DNA of 64,000 nt from Pseudomonas californiensis (lineage in GTDB: Bacteria > Pseudomonadota > Gammaproteobacteria > Pseudomonadales > Pseudomonadaceae). Under the pieces are notes generated by a model. It made no database searches. It had not been told where the DNA came from and saw nothing but the letters and a program-made list of their open reading frames with translations. Of the stretch, positions 63,549 to 64,000 are shown in pieces (the stretch's first letter is position 1; every line of letters begins with the position of its first letter). The stretch lies in contig NZ_JAGTPK010000020.1 in assembly GCF_021147775.1 (NCBI RefSeq), positions 1 to 64,000 of the forward strand. The letters run 5' to 3'. A program made the translations under genes and the position numbers.

Positions 63549-63640
63549 GGTTCGGTCTTGTTATCGGTCGCGTGAAAGGGCAGGTCCGAGGGGCAGTCCT
63601 CTGCCCCCGATGCTAGTAAGACAGGTATATCACTTCAAGT

Positions 63641-64000
63641 TCATTCCTTGAGCTGCAACACCTTGAAGATGAAACCGTACTCCAGCGCTACGTCACGCAA
63701 GCCCTGATAGCGCCCGCTCATGCCGCCGTGTCCGGCGCCGAGCTCGGTCTTGAGCAGGAGCAGGTTGTCGTCGGTTCTGGTGTCGCGCAATCGAGCGACC
63801 CATTTGGCTGCTTCCCAGTACTGTACGCGACTGTCGTTGTAACCGGCGATCACCAGCATGGCCGGATACGCCTGCGCCCGGACATTCTCATACGGTGCAT
63901 AGGCTTTGATACGGGCATAGACATCAGGGTCCTGAGGATTGCCCCATTCGTCGTATTCGGTGACGGTCAGCGGCAGGTCCGGGTCGAGCATGGTGTTCAG
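63641..64000 (-). CDS. Prolyl oligopeptidase-family protein, oligopeptidase B-like (partial)
   Basis: The C-terminal 119 residues of a serine peptidase; the 5' part lies past the window edge. Seen are LMVIAGYNDSRVQYWEAAKW-type residues (catalytic Asp in GYNDSRVQY) and the His in LGAGHGGMSGRY. It cleaves after basic residues in short peptides in family members. Confidence 0.8.
   Translation of the reverse strand: MNTMLDPDLPLTVTEYDEWGNPQDPDVYARIKAYAPYENVRAQAYPAMLVIAGYNDSRVQYWEAAKWVARLRDTRTDDNLLLLKTELGAGHGGMSGRYQGLRDVALEYGFIFKVLQLKE

Overview
The window is chromosomal DNA of a plant-associated Pseudomonas, almost certainly the P. syringae complex. The reasons are a recognisable hopC1 type III effector gene with a HrpL-type promoter, a second frameshifted YopJ/HopZ-family effector with its own hrp box, a copABCD operon, plant cell-wall and alginate degrading enzymes, and Pseudomonas core synteny (nadA-bepA-tusA-like-perM-bcp-gcvR-dapA-bamC-MBL-purC).

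Bases 1-12793 are one end of an integrative and conjugative element of the PAPI-1/pKLC102/PFGI-1/PPHGI-1 family. All the main genes read leftward: parA, dnaB, several small unknown genes, a HicA-like/Arc pair, parB, a DUF2857 gene, a STY4528-type replication gene, a PFL_4669-family gene, a DUF3158 gene, a Rha-type regulator and ssb. The replication gene is followed by a 14-copy, 36-bp iteron-like array and carries four spaced palindromes inside it, which together look like an origin region. The element ends at a 3' fragment of tRNA-Lys(TTT), the attachment site, followed by the original tRNA terminator. parA carries a 7-bp tandem duplication that shifts the frame near its 3' end, which may affect mobility.

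Bases 13302-21936 are one nine-gene leftward chemosensory operon (mcp2, cheY, STAS, cheA, mcp1, cheW, cheR, cheD, cheB). Bases 22324-24932 hold two divergent type III effector genes with back-to-back hrp boxes. The effectors and the che operon fill the space between tRNA-Lys and nadA.

From 25241 to 34483 the gene order is conserved core: NAD synthesis, outer-membrane quality control (BepA, BamC), lysine and purine synthesis, then tRNA-Ser(CGA). An MntA/HepT toxin-antitoxin pair follows the tRNA. Next come the D-xylose locus (xylR divergent from xylA-xylF-xylG-xylH), a gluconate-type permease, an orphan GvpU-like gene, a ferritin-like gene, a HAD phosphatase, maeA, an EptA-type phosphoethanolamine transferase, rnd-ycgL, a 2-hydroxyacid dehydrogenase, a nitroreductase and several small housekeeping genes.

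Bases 54447-58521 are copABCD with a candidate CopR site upstream. Bases 59455-63103 hold a secreted polygalacturonase and an alginate lyase, bracketed by a 32-bp perfect direct repeat of the 3' end of the neighbouring cyclic-nucleotide-binding gene, so this block looks inserted. The window ends inside an oligopeptidase B-type gene. No transposase, CRISPR array or rRNA was seen.
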